DNA of 64,000 bases from Canna indica (lineage: Eukaryota; Streptophyta; Magnoliopsida; Zingiberales; Cannaceae), in contig CP136890.1 of the NCBI GenBank assembly GCA_034359265.1, positions 99,287,501 to 99,351,500 of the forward strand, in the 5' to 3' direction. The first letter of the stretch is position 1. Each line of letters opens with the position of its first letter. Shown one piece after another: positions 11,701-26,700 of this stretch. The notes beneath the pieces were generated by a model. The model saw only the letters and a program-made list of their open reading frames with translations, was not told where the DNA came from and ran no database searches. The position numbers and the translations under genes are program-made.

Positions 11701-14700
11701 TACGCAAGGGAAATGTATGCTTATCCTCATTTTGATTTTATTTGAAGAGAACCATGTCTATAGGAGGAGATAAATCCTGCCAATACATAGTGTGGGAATG
11801 GTTAATTTGTGCAGCCTTACCTCTGAGGCTCTGACAATGACAGAAATTATTTGACATGATTCAGACTCCATCATCAAGGTTGGAAAACAGCAACCTAACA
11901 TGATGTCAAGGCTCACTTTTTGAAGGGAGCTATGATGTAAATCTAATTATATCATTATCCACAAGTTGAGAATACTCTTCCTAGTTAAGAATATTGATCT
12001 CTTTCCTAACCGCTTAAGCTTTTGGGGAAGTTGTTCATCCAATCAAATTAAACGATTCTATTATGACAGCACTAAACCAAATGAGGATAACATCTATGTC
12101 ATTTGATATCTAAGAGAAATAGCAAGAATTCCTTGAGTTCAAGTCCATGATTAGTGCCCTCCAGAAATAAATAAAATGTTGAAAACTGGATTTTATTTGC
12201 TCAACATGTTATTTGAACAATAATTTTGAAGAACGGGACATCAGGGTAGAAAATAGATTCCCTTCAACTGAAAAGGACATTGCAGTCATATTAATGAATT
12301 AAGTCTATAACCTACGCAAATGAATTCTTCAGAGAAAGAAGTTGCAAATGCAATTCTGCAGATTCTCAGCTAATTATAGGGAAAGATCCTATCATAGAAA
12401 ATATCCCAAAGTTAATTAAGGCATCCTCAGATGTAAGATATGGCATGCATCTCCACCCTTCTGGAAGCAAAATGTTTGCGTTCCTGTCTAAAGGAAAATA
12501 TAATCATCTTCCTAAAACAATGTTGGGTTGCTTGAGTGCTTGCACATAGTCAATCCATCAATGAACAAGGAGAACTATTCCCAGCCTCTAAGCAAGGAAA
12601 AGGGTATAACATGAGCAACCACTATTGATACAATTATAGAAATCATTGCATGGCTGGATGACCATGTTTAGCATATAGAATTCATTAAACAAATATCAAA
12701 ATTAATATTTTCCCAAGATATAAATCTCATAATTCACATTACATGTTCAATCCTTGCACATTAAATTTTCCCTTATCCATTAGAATAAAAAGGCTCCTCG
12801 AAGACAGAAATAAGAATGCACTTTATGTTTGTTGATCTTTCTTTGAAGTAAAAATATTAAATAGAAAAGAGCTGTTTTGGGGGGTTTTAACAAGCATTTT
12901 TTGAAAGGAATTATCCAGTAACTGTACCCATATTATCCCCCAGACTGTTCCATCTTCCAGAAAAACCAGGTTTTGTTACAGCATATGTAAGTTCAGAATA
13001 AGGCATCAAGTAGAAAAAAATTATAGCAATTGCTCATGTAAGTTCATCAAGTAGAAAAAAAAATGTAAGTTCAGAATAAGGCATCAAGCATATGTAAGTT
13101 CAGAATAAGCAAGATTTTTAAGGAAAACTGTTCCTCCTACAGCAGCAGAAAAAAAAAATTAAGAAAGGCATCAAGCACAAGTTTCTATTTTCTTAGGCCT
13201 GCTTTATGGCAAATGTACCATCCCTTTTTTTACCCGTGATGGCACAATATAGCAATTGCCAAGAACTCCCAAAGTTTCTTGAAGCTCAATGGTATGCAAA
13301 ATATGACATAGTATTTTGCCATTACCAATAAAAAATGAGCATCCTATTGAGGTGAACTAAATATCTTATGCAGGATGATCAGTTCTGCTCTTTTATTGAT
13401 GTGCAAAAGAGATATCTTGGACGAGACTACTACTTGAAAGTTGACACGGACACTTTAAAAGGTTAAGGTTTGCATATGATAGTCAGGTAAACATTATGAC
13501 AGCTTTTACAGGGACCACTTAAAATGAAACTCAGGAACCTGAATGTGAGTATCATAACAGAAAAGTGCACCAGTTTTGATGAGAAGTTCTATACCACTGA
13601 TAAGGCAAACTGATTTTTCAATAAACTATGCAAGTATATGTAGACAATGAGAAATTTCTAGGCCAACAAAGCAAAGCTGAATGGATTTAAGCAGTAACTC
13701 ATCAGTTCTAATTTGAATTGTGCAAAAATATTACTTATAAAATGACATTTCAAACTGACTACAACTAAGCTTCAACACTTGAGAATATAGTACTAGACAC
13801 TGAAATTTTCCATTATTTCTAACAAATACCTTCTCAATGATGCCAAGTCAACTGTCAGAATTCAATCATCCATAAATTCAACAGCATAGAGAAAGAAGAC
13901 TTTTAAGAAGTCAATACAGTTAATGCAAAATGGATATAGCATTTTTGAATCTGATCATCTCACCTTATCACCATCCTTAGTTAATCGTAAAGCACTTTCA
14001 ACTAAAAGAGAGATAGAATCATAATATGTTCTTTCATCTGCATCCGAGAATAAATGAGGTAAAATATAGGATTTAGGTTCCATAGCCTGAAAAACTAACA
14101 CAAGTAGTATTGAAATATTCCAAACTGACCTTCACAGCTACCAAACTTCAATTCGCTTTCCCTGTGGCGAAGAGCATCACATATATTTGCTAGGGCCCAT
14201 GAGGCTGTAATTCGTACCTTAATGAAGCAAAAGTTAAATCTAATAAGTAGTGATTACTAAGAACAAAATAACATTAAAACACAAATCTCAGAATAACAGT
14301 GAATACTAGTATAGATGGTGAAGGTATGTAACTATGTACCAATGCTAAAGAATCATGCGAATTATAATCAGCTGCATGAATAAATTCATTGATCACCATG
14401 GATCTGCAAAAGGGAATTACAAAGATATGAAAAGCACATCTGGCTGTCAAATATTGAGTAAACAGGCAAATTCAATTCATGCAAATTGATATCTAAGAAA
14501 AAGGTTACCGAGAAACAATTTCTGAGAAACATGTTAAGACACCAATAGCACGACATGCAGCTGATCTGACAGATGGGACTCCATCAGTGAGTGCTGAAGT
14601 TACCTGTGAAGTACAGTTTTTTTTAAAAAAAATCCAACATTTACTTGAGACTCAACATGTAAACTATTATTCCATGTTCTTGACTCAACATACAGCTGAA

Positions 14701-17700
14701 GAAATAACAAAATCTTGTTTGTCCTTGGTGAGAGAGGAGAAAACAGCTGATGTCATCCCTGCAAAGCATGTAAGCGATGCTGCCCTCACCTGAATGAGTG
14801 GAGACACAAGTTTAAGATAAGTAGGTACAAATAGACTGACCATTATAAATTATGTTGCTAATCAATCTAGTAACCTAAAGACAAATTGCAGTCAATGGAG
14901 CTAAATTATGGGAAATAGCCAACACAAAGTGCTTGTGAGTTGGGACAGTATAGAAAGAAATCTAGAGAGTACTTAGTCTATTTATTGGTTTGAAGGGTCC
15001 ACCTTTCACATTAGTAGCACAAACTTAACTAAAGATGTTATCTAACTACGAACCAGCATGGTCTTTTTAAATTAATGACCAAAAATGCAATTATTTATGT
15101 CACCAAGAAACTGCAAAAAAAAGCAAATATAACATAGAAGAAATCATGTAGTACAAATGCTCAAACTGGTAGTCATAAACAGAAGATAAAGAGCACAGGA
15201 AAATTACATGCACTGCTCTTATAATTAAGAATAATTAGACATGCCACCCCTCTGAGCTTGAAAATACTTGTATAAACCTATCTAATTACCACCCTTCTAA
15301 ATTATCATTAGAAAATTAGTTTTCCATGTGGACTTCAAGGGGTGCCATGTGGAAACAAAGGGGGGATCAAGGGTGCCTTGTGAAAATAAAGGTTGATACA
15401 AGTTCCAAAGTTGGAGGGAGGTGGTATGTATAATTGCCCATAATTAGAGGGGAGGCGCTTGTAATTTATTCAAATAGCAATAATGAGATGGGAAGAGTTT
15501 GTTCCCGTAACTCATCCAAAGACTTTCATCAATCATTTAAGATTAATAAATAAAGACAGAAAAAAATGCATACGCAGGTTTAGACCCATCACATATTCAT
15601 TGAATAAGATGTAAAGCTATTCAACTTAGCATTTAGCAATACTTGTACAGTTGTACTTACCATGGGAGAGACATGTGATAGCGACTTAGGTAGCTGATTT
15701 GTAATTGCCTCATTCCACTGGTTATGCCCACATGAGGTATTATCTCCATTCGGCATGTCCGGTTCATCAAGTTCATAGGAAGGGGCAGATGAGATCTTCT
15801 TACTTCTGGTGCAATCAGATATGCGCTGAATATCATGGAGTCTAAAATCTTGGAAATCATCTACTCCCTTAAATCCAGAGACTGCACGAAGGCACTCATC
15901 TAGAACCTAATTCACACACTTAAAATGCTTAACTGGTACTGAAAGAAAGAATTGATTAAAGCCTAAATTTAACAGCATACTGTCTCAAGAACAGAATGAT
16001 TAAGTGTAATGTAAAAAGCAGATATAATAATAGCATCTATACCAGCAACCAGAATCAAGATGACCAGACAAAGGGAAGGGAGTCATCTTAATTACATGAA
16101 ACAACAAGGAAAGAAAAATATTGCTAATCCATAAATTATTTAATGGTCAAGGTAAAGCATAATTTTGTGAGTGCACATACACTTCCACCATTGTGGAAGA
16201 ATGTATACACTACTAACTGTTGGTGGGAGATATTAGGAATGACTAAGGTCCATACAGAAAGAATGACCATTTTTCCCTTACTCTTACATGAAATGCACAT
16301 AAACTTTTCCTCATACAATTATTTTTCTTTTACGATTCTGTGGATGCTAACATTAGAAAGATCAAACCCATCAACCTAAATTAGGGAGAAGGTACTAATT
16401 TGCTCGTGACGTTTACTAGAAAGAGCTTATTTGCCTAACGGGTTTTTTTGGCCCAAAATTACCCCGAAGGTTTTAAAAACCATTGCTATACTGCCCCTTT
16501 TTGGAATGGTGTCAAGAACCCATTCACGGAGTTGGCGTGCCATGTGACGTGTATGATTAGTAGCACGTCATAAGAAAAAAAGTACTATTTTGGCCCTCAT
16601 GTTTGTCTGGAGGCTCTATTTTGCCCCTCATATTTTTTGGAGCAAAAATGCCCCTATAATAATAAAGGGTGAAAATTATCCGTTCTTGAAATGTCGTCCA
16701 TGTAACATATTTGACTTGTCGAATTTTGACTAAACTGCCCTCCACATCAGCCTAGGACCTACATCCCACTAACTCAGCTTTTCTTCCCCAACAGCTAAGA
16801 ATGGGAAAAGGTTTGATTCTAGGAAGGAAATGGGAAAAGATCGATTCTAGGAAGAAAATGGGAAAAGGATCAGTTCTAGTACCTTTTCTTCCTAGCGATC
16901 ATATTTCCATTTTCTTCCTAGAACTGATCCTTTTCCCATTTTTAGTTATTGGGGAAGAAAAGGTGAATTAGTGGGTCCCACACTGATATGGAAGGCATTT
17001 TAGTCACAATTCGAAAACGTGGGATGCCACGTTAGCATCTTTAACGGGACGTGGACGGTGTTTCAAAAACAGGGCTATAGCCTGTAGGGGCATTTTGCTC
17101 CAAAAAAAACCTGAGGGGCAAACTAGTATATTTTCTCTGATAATGTGTTACTAGTCATACACGTCACATGATACATCAATTCTGTTAACAAGTTCTTGAT
17201 GTAATTCCAAAAACGGGACAGTATAGTAGCAATTTTTAAAACCTTCTGGGTTATCTAATCAAAATACTCTGGAGACATCACAAGATATTCTCTTCCAGTG
17301 AAATATGCAAACTGCAGCTACTGCAATATTCAAACGATCATTCTCTTGTTTCTTTTCGAAGATATATATTGGTACTTGCTTATGTTTGTAACTTTGTACA
17401 GGTTTCAAGAAATGTGCACAAATTTTCATGAATATTCTGTTCGATGTACCCATGTGGAGACATTGCCACGAGTTTTTGGCCTGTGCTTGCCTGCCCATAG
17501 TCAATACAAGGGCATATTCAGAAACAGTAACAGGCCAATGAGTCAACTTTTAGGCATAGATTTTCACAAATTGAATTCCTTTCTATGAAAAAACAATTCT
17601 GATGTCTTTCAGAAAACCTGTGGCACTAAGAAGACCAAATATTATGTTTGAGGACAATGATAGACTGCAGTAAGGTTTAAGCACTTCATCTACCATGCAG

Positions 17701-20700
17701 TCTACTAAAGAATTCAGTGAGATATCCAACTTAGATAATTCTAGATTATTTTACAGGAATTTTTTTTACTTCTCACCTTAAATGAAGTTTACCAGTGATT
17801 CCTTGGTTTTTAATTCTTTTTATTTGAACCCTAGTTCCTTGACTCCAGAACGTACTAGGCAGAATTTCAAGATTTATTAAGCAGAAAGCAAATTGGCAGA
17901 AGATCAGAGGTATAGACATAGAAATAGAGAAGAAAAGAGAACCAATTGTGTTCGATCTATCCATCAGACTATAGAGCAAATGAATAAAAAGTCCAAAAGA
18001 CTGTTGAGTAGACTGCTGCTGACTTACATAGTTACATAAGCAATCCTATAGGCAACAATGTTATCAGATAGCATCACAAAGTTTCAGAGTGGTCCTCAAA
18101 AAACTGGTTTCACCTCTGGTCCCTCCACCCCCACCCGGCGACATCCAACTTAGCATTGGCAGGAGTCTAGTGCACTGGGATCACCCTTTGTTCATTACTT
18201 ATTCAAATATACAATTCTTTATGCTCCACTCGCAGTGCTCACCACCTATGGTCGACTTCTCAGGCATGAAACCAAATTGGTTCTCGAAAATATTTGTTAA
18301 GCACTTTATCTCCCCTTCAATTACTCTTTCCCAAAGTTAAAATCATACTGGACCCATCAGACTCGGCGTATTTGGCCAGTATGAGCTCTGCTCCATTATT
18401 TATAAGTTAAAACCTTGGGTTTAGTCACTAAACATAAAACAAAAAAAGGAAAAACTAAGTTTAGAAACATAGCAGGTATCAGCCAAGTGTCTGACTGGTA
18501 CAATTTCTTTGGACTTTACAGCTTATCAAATAGCCAAATTGAGCCATTTATCTCTTGGCATAAAAGATGAATAAAACATTTAGAATTCAGAATTAGTCAT
18601 GCTTTCATTATGCATGAAGGCATTCTGTTCTGCCTCCGTACATCTATATGCTGTATTTAGATGAAAGGTCCGTAACAATGTAACTTACTTTAACAGCAGC
18701 CATAGTGCATTTCTCTGGGGTTATCCCAATAGCTTTGCCGAATTCTTCCTTGCAAGAATTAGAACCTACTTCGTAGCTAGAGCCATAAGGACCTCCTATG
18801 TGCAAATGTTCCCGAACAGTGTCAGAAAATTGTCCCCATAATCTAGTTGCTATTCTTGGGTAGCTGTGTGATGCTGCTCTCAGTGTCTGCAAAAGAACAG
18901 CAAAATCAAGCATACTGCTAGTTTGTATGGTCTACCAATGATGAAAATGAAATTAGTACAGTCTCATGGTAGTTCAACTTCAACATGCTAAAGCCAGTCA
19001 TGCCACTCTTAAGTTTCTAAGTTCCCGCTCTAGAGAAAAAAAAAAGTCAAGTTTCCTAATAATATAATAGGAGAAACATACAGAAGACTTAGTTGCAAAA
19101 GCTACCAAAGCAACTAAGAGAGGAATATCTGTTGCAGCTTTTTGAGTGTGTATAAAATTGAATTAATTCAATTCAGATACTAACCTCCCTACAAGAAGAG
19201 TTAAGCACTAAGGTACTATACCTGAAGAGCTTCATAAGCAACACTTGGATGCCTTCGCTTCTCTGCCAATTGAAATAGAAGATATAACAGGGATAACTCT
19301 GGTTGGGTATGAGAGGAACCTGAAAAGATCAAAGTGCAATCAGAAAGCCTTACTCACCTAGATTTCGGAATATACAGCATACTTGTATACCAAACAGAAT
19401 CACAAACCTTTTTGCACTAAAAAACAAAACATTTATTTGGAAGAAGCAGAGAATGCAACAAGTGACTTAAGTAATTAACATAAAGACCTGAGTAGTTAAT
19501 ATAAATCTACAGTCTAAAAGATAACTTGTGAACAACAAAGAAAGAAAAATGGATTGACCTATAACAGTAAAGCATATTATCTCTAGATTCCCAAACTGTA
19601 GCACAAAAAATCATCTTAATTTCCAAAAAAAAATTGTAAATGAAACATAAAAAATAACCTTGTGAAATATCTTCTTCAAGCAATTTTAAGACATGCAATG
19701 AAGGAGGCGATCTTGAAAATGATGCACCCAAGCAATTAAGAACATTGACCTGTAAAAAAATCATAAGTTCAAAACTATCCACACAGCAACAATTTTCATA
19801 GAAAAGCAAATTAAGACATACCAGAAGATCAATATTTGAACTTTTAGACGAAAGGATTTCCATGATTTTTGAGTGTAGAGACACAATTGTAGTTGGCAAT
19901 AGATCAGGAGGCATGCGTTGGTATCTATTAATAGTAAACAGAATGAAGAGGAAAATCATATTAAAAAAAGGAGGTAAGATGCCTACTGCTAGCATTAAAG
20001 ATTTGATGGCATTAAAAAAGAAACAAGTTTCTTGAATCAACCAGTGGAAATGCATAAGCCTTCTGCAGATTTCAGAAAGCATCCAGACTAGTTAATAATC
20101 AAACAAAAGAAAATTGTTTGAAATCTCATCCACCATAGAGTTCCAGACTTTAAAAAGACTGCAAACCATTGAGATTAAGTGAGGATGTGTGAATCATACG
20201 GAGTAGCAGATGTCAGAAGCAGCATAACTTTGAGCAGTGACGTGAGTAATCCATTGTGAGTTTCATGCTGCAGAAGATACAAAAGACCTGCAATATGAAG
20301 ATATTATAACAACATGCATAGAATCTGTAATTTAAACATAAATGTGAAGCTCAAATGGGAACAAATCAGAATGAGCCTAGACTCAAAGAAAAAAACCATA
20401 TTGGTAGGATATCTAGAGATCCTTCTTGCAGCATATCCCAAAAATATACTATGCATCCAATAAGTTCAATTCTATTTTTGTTCATTGAACATGTATCTTA
20501 ACCAATAGTTTGTTTCTACTTTTGTAGATAAAACACAAACCTAAGTTCAGTTTTTTATTGAAACATAACAGGAAAAAAATAATTGACAGGATTACTTCAA
20601 ACATGATCTGATTATGACAACCACAACAAATCAACCATATGGTCCCAACTCCAAAGTACCTGGGTGTATTTCTTCTGCCAATGAGCTCTACTGAAAGCAA

Positions 20701-23700
20701 TTCACAAATTGAACTAATAATCGTAAGTTTTTCAACTATCGCTAATTTCTAAATAACCTCTCATGTTTTCCTCAACTCTTTCTAGAACTGGCATTTTTAA
20801 CTGACTCGTCGTATGCAAGCTCTATTTTTTTTCCATTTTATTATTATTGAGACTATCCTCAATTTTAGCTCGAGTTTTCAAACACCATTTTACTAAGATA
20901 ATAATACTGAATGGTGCACCAGCCTATACCTTCTGGCATCACCAGACAAAAAAGGAAATAGCAATATAGTTTGCAAAGAGGTATAGAGTTGGATCTTCTG
21001 ATACTGGGGTTTAGTTAGTTCTGTAACTAGGGTAGTTCTGTCAGAAAATAAAATGAGGAAAAAAAAAGTTGGAGAATAGATGTACTATGAGAATTACTGA
21101 GTGAAGTAATAGAAAGAAAATTCAAATGATAAAATATACAACCCTAGCCTTAGCATGCCTTGATACTATATCACCAGCAAATGAAAATTCAGAAAATAAG
21201 GATCAGTCTTAGGCACCTGTATGCAATTGCATTAGCTTTTGGCCCAGTGACGCGGACAATGTAGTAAAAGATCCAAATTTTGAAGAATCTTTGTATTCAG
21301 CTACTTGTGATAAAGTCAATGAATGCCCATCCAACATGCTAGCCAAAGTAGTAGCCGATTCAATCCGTACCTGTATGGTATTCATGTGTGCATTGGAAAA
21401 GCAAAAGTAAGCACCAAAATAATTGCTGAAAGAATCAAGCATAATATACACGATAGAGCAAATTGAAGAGCACTTGTGACCTGAGTCTGTAATTGCATGT
21501 GTTATTTAGTAACACAACAACATATATGCAATGAAAAGCTGGGCAGTGGACATGTTCAAGAAGTCATAAAGGAATCAGTTATTGCTGTTAGCACCATAAA
21601 TTTTCACCTTAATAACAAAGATAAACTTTAAGAGAATTGGCTATTTGTAAGCTACATAAATCTAATTAGCCAAAAGACAGAAAAAATAAGTCCAGATGGA
21701 AATTAAAATAAAATAGCCAGCCTTCAAGAAGCATACCTTTAGTATGGGATCAAAGAGCAAGCACGTCATGAGATTTGTCTCATACTTCCTGGACAAGAGC
21801 TATAACTATAAAATCTTAACAATGATGAAAAAATGAATGATGAACTAAACATCAGAATGTAGATTAAGAGTAAAACCTTGGTTGCAATACATCATTTTCA
21901 GGTAAAAGCAGTGTCCAGAGAGATGTAAGTGACTTTGAATCAGCACGACAAAGATCCTTAAGACAGCAAGTAGTTTGTCAACCAAAGAGCATAACTAGTC
22001 AGTATAGCAAGAAACTCAACAGATAGTTCAAGTAGTTGGAAATTCATTACAAATTAGAAAAAGAAAACAAAAACCAAATAATCTCAAAGAGCACTTGCAT
22101 AATCATTTTCCTCCTACTAGAAATTTTTCTTGGTCTGTTGTTACATTATTATTTTCCCAATTAATTTCTAAATACTTTCAATTACAAATGAAGGAAATGT
22201 CCAGCTCTAATCTCATTGGCAAGCTACTATGCTTTGTGCTAAGCAAGGTTTAAAATCTTGTACTAGTATTGATGTCGGTGAATGATTGGTACCAGTACAT
22301 TCCAGTACCACCATGTATCGGATTTTTTTTCATTTTTTTTTAAATGTAAGCTCTAAACACATTATTTTATCATTGAAATGATGAAAAAACACACATAAGC
22401 TTCTCAACCATGGTCCAATACATTGAAAAGATGATTTTAATCTTCAAGTTACAATGTAAGTATGAGATTTGAGAGTAATATGAGATTTAAGAGAGTATGA
22501 GAGACTATGAGTGAGTGAAGGGGTAAATGAGATTAAAAAATAAAAAACCAACCTCAATGGTTGAAAAAGCCATTTAGGGCTGGTACAAAACATGTCCAAT
22601 GTTTAAAAAACTAGCCATTAGACATGTACCGGCCAGGGCCTGTATCAGGCGGTGCATCTGGTACACTTCGGTACCGGCCTGTATCGAGCAGTACATCTGA
22701 TACACCTCGGTACCAGACTATGTTATTGGTATTATCGCTTTTTTCAAAAACGATAGATATCGACCATACTGCCCATATGGTACAGCTTTTAGAACTATGG
22801 TGCTGAGAGAGGTATTGAAGTCTTTACATTGACCATCATCTATTAAATGCCACTTCTTTATTTATTTTAACTTGAATGGTCTCCACTTACATCAGGTATG
22901 AGCTAACTAGCTAAGCACTAACAGCCAAGGTGCTAGTTTGTACTAAAGGTAACTAATAGTAGCACCTGCATGCTAAATTTCTAAAGCTAAAGCTGAATTT
23001 TATATAATTTGTTATGGTACAGTTAATCCCAAAAGTGAAAGTTAATAACTCAAGGCAACATAATTCTTTAGTCATAAAGAATGCAGCAAAAACCAACCCT
23101 TCAAATTAATATTTTAATATATCTATATAGTAAAGAAGAAGTACCTGTATGCAAATAAGAGTGGCCAATCTAACTTTAGAGCTTCTGTAACGATCTACAT
23201 GCTTTGTGGAACCATCACTGTCACTGTGATCCGAGTCTGAAGATGTGAAACCATAATTTGAAGGTGTAGGATCTGAAGAACATTGAGTACTGAGTGGGTC
23301 ATTACTAGGACCATCCTTCTTGCGCAAGTGTGGTGGTTTGTAAGGAGTAGGAGCACTTTTTCTGGATCCTCCAGATCCAGATTCTAGGCAATTAGAAATA
23401 AGTGTTTTGTCCTTCAAATCACTGACTATAGCTTGTAAAGAAGATCTACTAGGGAGGCCATAGACAAGAAACAATTGCAGTGTTGCCACTAAACCTGGAA
23501 CCTTAGAGGTTCACAAAGAAAGTTATCAAAAGGTAAATACAACAACAATAACAACAAGATGTGAAGTCCCACTATTGGGGTCCACTAAAAGGTATATAAC
23601 AATATTTTTAAAAACAAAATTAAGAGCTGAAGCTAACTACTTACATGCCCTGAGATAGAACCTTTTGGCTCCAGAAGAACTGAATGCAGACAATTAAGAA

Positions 23701-26700
23701 GATTTGAAAAAAATCTGCAAAGTTACAAAACGTTTTAGATCGTCTTCTTCATCATGATGGAAAACACAAAGAAGAAAAAAGACAATGAAGTACCTTGACA
23801 TGACAGGATTTTCCAGCAATAAGTTCTTTGATGCCAAGTAATCCATCACTTTCCTCAATACCTAGTTAAAAGGGAAGCCATCTTTGAGAACTACAAATGT
23901 AGGCACCAACTAAAACAAAGGAAACATGCTCACTAACCTCAACTGTTGTTTCCCATAAGTTCGCTGGGATAGAAGATCCAATTGCAGTAAAAGCATCACA
24001 TATCATGGAAAGTGCAAGAGTTTGTGCATTCCATAAACTGTTGCACACAGGATTTCTACCATTAAACGGACCATGGGTTCCATGTGGATGGTGTTGGTTG
24101 AGTAACTCAGCATGCAAGTACGAAACAAGGCAAACAAGAAGCGTGCAGGACTTCATAATCTCAGACAATGCATTACATCTTCTACATGTCTTGACAGCAA
24201 GCCTGAAACATTGGCAAAGAGTAATGTCTAATATAATTTTTCACCACCAAAAAGAGTAGCGATCAAATTAATTAGCAAATAACAGACATATGGAACAAAA
24301 TAAAGAGAATCTCTTATGCTTAAGATATTGCAGATACTCTCACTTAGGCTTGTCCATTATTCGAGACAACCCAACCACCCGACTCAACTCAATTCAAAAG
24401 TTTTGGGCCAAGTTGAATGAAAACCATAATTTGAATTCAATTTTAGCATTTGAAAAGATAATTTGAATTTAGAATTGGATTTGAACCCTATGTAGGTAAT
24501 TGGAATCTACCCAATCGATCCAAAATATTTGTTTTCACCCAGCTTATATATAGATAGTTCGAATTACAACTTTGATTTGGATAGTTAAAATTTTGGATTG
24601 GATTCAAATAAGGCTGAAATCATGCCCTTTATTTATAAAAAAAAATCAGAGTTCATTAAACCTTGGACGAATTTGAATGGACCCAATTCAAAAGTTCTGG
24701 TTCAAATTTGATTGGGTTAAAATTCGTGGTTGGCTATGTTTTATAAATAGTTCCACAACTCCATACTATGGATCAGTCTTACAGCTCCTCATAAAGACAG
24801 GGAGAGGAGAACGGGAGAGAAGGTAGAAAATGGGAGAGAGAAAGAGAGCTCTTGTTACTCTGCCTCCACTGATAGCCTAATTCCTGCCACTCAGCACTTC
24901 TTCTCTCCTCCCCTTAATTATTCTCTGTGCTCAGGTTCTTTGGTGCTGAGCAAGTGAGCAGTACCGACCCCTATATTGTGTCCTGTTGACAGTCTGAATC
25001 CAAGTTAGTCCAAATAACCCAAATACTTCTTAGTTATTCCAGTGTTTCTAATTGCCAAGTGTCTTTGATATGGTGGTGATTTGCTAGTTGAATAATATTC
25101 CTTTTGGGGAAGAAAACATAAACAAAAATTTCCACAATCGCATGAGATGGTATACTACTCTCCATCCTTGAATCCATACTTTTTCGGAAAAAATGCCAAT
25201 TTTCCTAAGATCCAAACAATTGAAACTTGGTATCAAAAAATTAGCCACTCATAATAGGTTGACCATTTCAAGTACCATTTACATCCAAGTAATAGATGGT
25301 CCAATGAAGTATGCCACTAACCAAAAACTATCTGACAAGCTTAAAAGGGTGCTTCTATGCTTCATATGTACTGTTGAGGTCCACATTTACTAAGTAATGA
25401 AAGACTGTTACTAATGTTATAAGTTTGGCTCAAAGATGAAAGATAGATCAAGCATTGTTTTTTATTAATGAGCACCTTGTATACCAAACAGACATAATAA
25501 GTTTTGATCTCTCAAATGACAGAAATGGAGTTTGATTTGGTAATACTTGAGCCACTAAGGGCATACATATTCACAAGAACCATTAGACTCAAATCTTATA
25601 AACAAAATATGCTATTAATCATTAGAATTATCTTTAATGATCATCATTCATCAAGACCCATATAGGGCAAAACTTAGTATGAAACCCTAACAACTTAGCC
25701 CACATACCCATTACATCTATTTCTAACAATCATCATCCACCCAGGCAGATAGGTCCATATATAAGACATGAATTAGGGTGAAAACTTAGCCCTTATTGCA
25801 GTATGCTTTAGAGTTTTCCTTATTTTTAATTTGGGGGCACAAGCTGCACCATATGTTGAACCTTTCCACCTTCTCATCCATTAAGTCTCACTTGGCTTTA
25901 ACATGCTCAAGGGAAGCAGAAAATCTGGACCCAGGGCTAGTATCAATGTGAAGTGTTCATCTAATTGGCTATAGTGAATCAAATGTTTCATCAAATGTGT
26001 CTCTAACATTTGAAAAAGTATAAATAACTGGCCACCACCAATCACTTACCAAAAGGCTGAGATGTAAATGGGTTTGGATCCTAGACAATTTGAAATTGTA
26101 TGAGAACTGGCATAAACTAAAAATTCTTTTTACTAATAACTTTTACTTTAGCTAAAACCAGATAAGACTCCGTACAAGAACTGTGATATCAAGGAAGGCT
26201 GAGAACTAAAAAAAATACACTTCACTACCTGAGAATATCTAAAACATCAGTTATGACTCGCATTTTGTAAGTGTTCTCCAAATTATCAGCATTGCCTAGA
26301 GAATGTTCCACAACCTTTTGCAGAATGCTCAGTATGCTGGTCCAAGAAGAACTACTAATATCAAGGAAGACTTTGCAACTGACATCGTGAATCTGCACTG
26401 AATCTAAACAGCATTAGAAATAGAGAATAAACATGGGTACATGTTAGGTAACACCAAAGATAATCCTACGGCAGACATGTTTAAAGAAAATCATTTAGCA
26501 GACAATGTCTCCAAAAGATAATCTAGATAAACCATAGTTCACAAAAATAAGAAAGTGCATGACAATTATACAATGTTTAAATGTTACCTTGAAGTAGACA
26601 ACAGATGAAAAGAAAAATCTACACACATTTACTAAAAAACCATCTAAAACAGCTTAGACAGGTAGAAAAGAATGTTATATTCAAAAGTCTTCACTTTTCA

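Noticed and set aside
11818..11895. Extra HEATR6 exon candidate with a donor-like GTAAGG
   Set aside because: All frames hit a stop or break phase; joining 13964-14037 directly to 11544-11626 gives a continuous HEAT helix.
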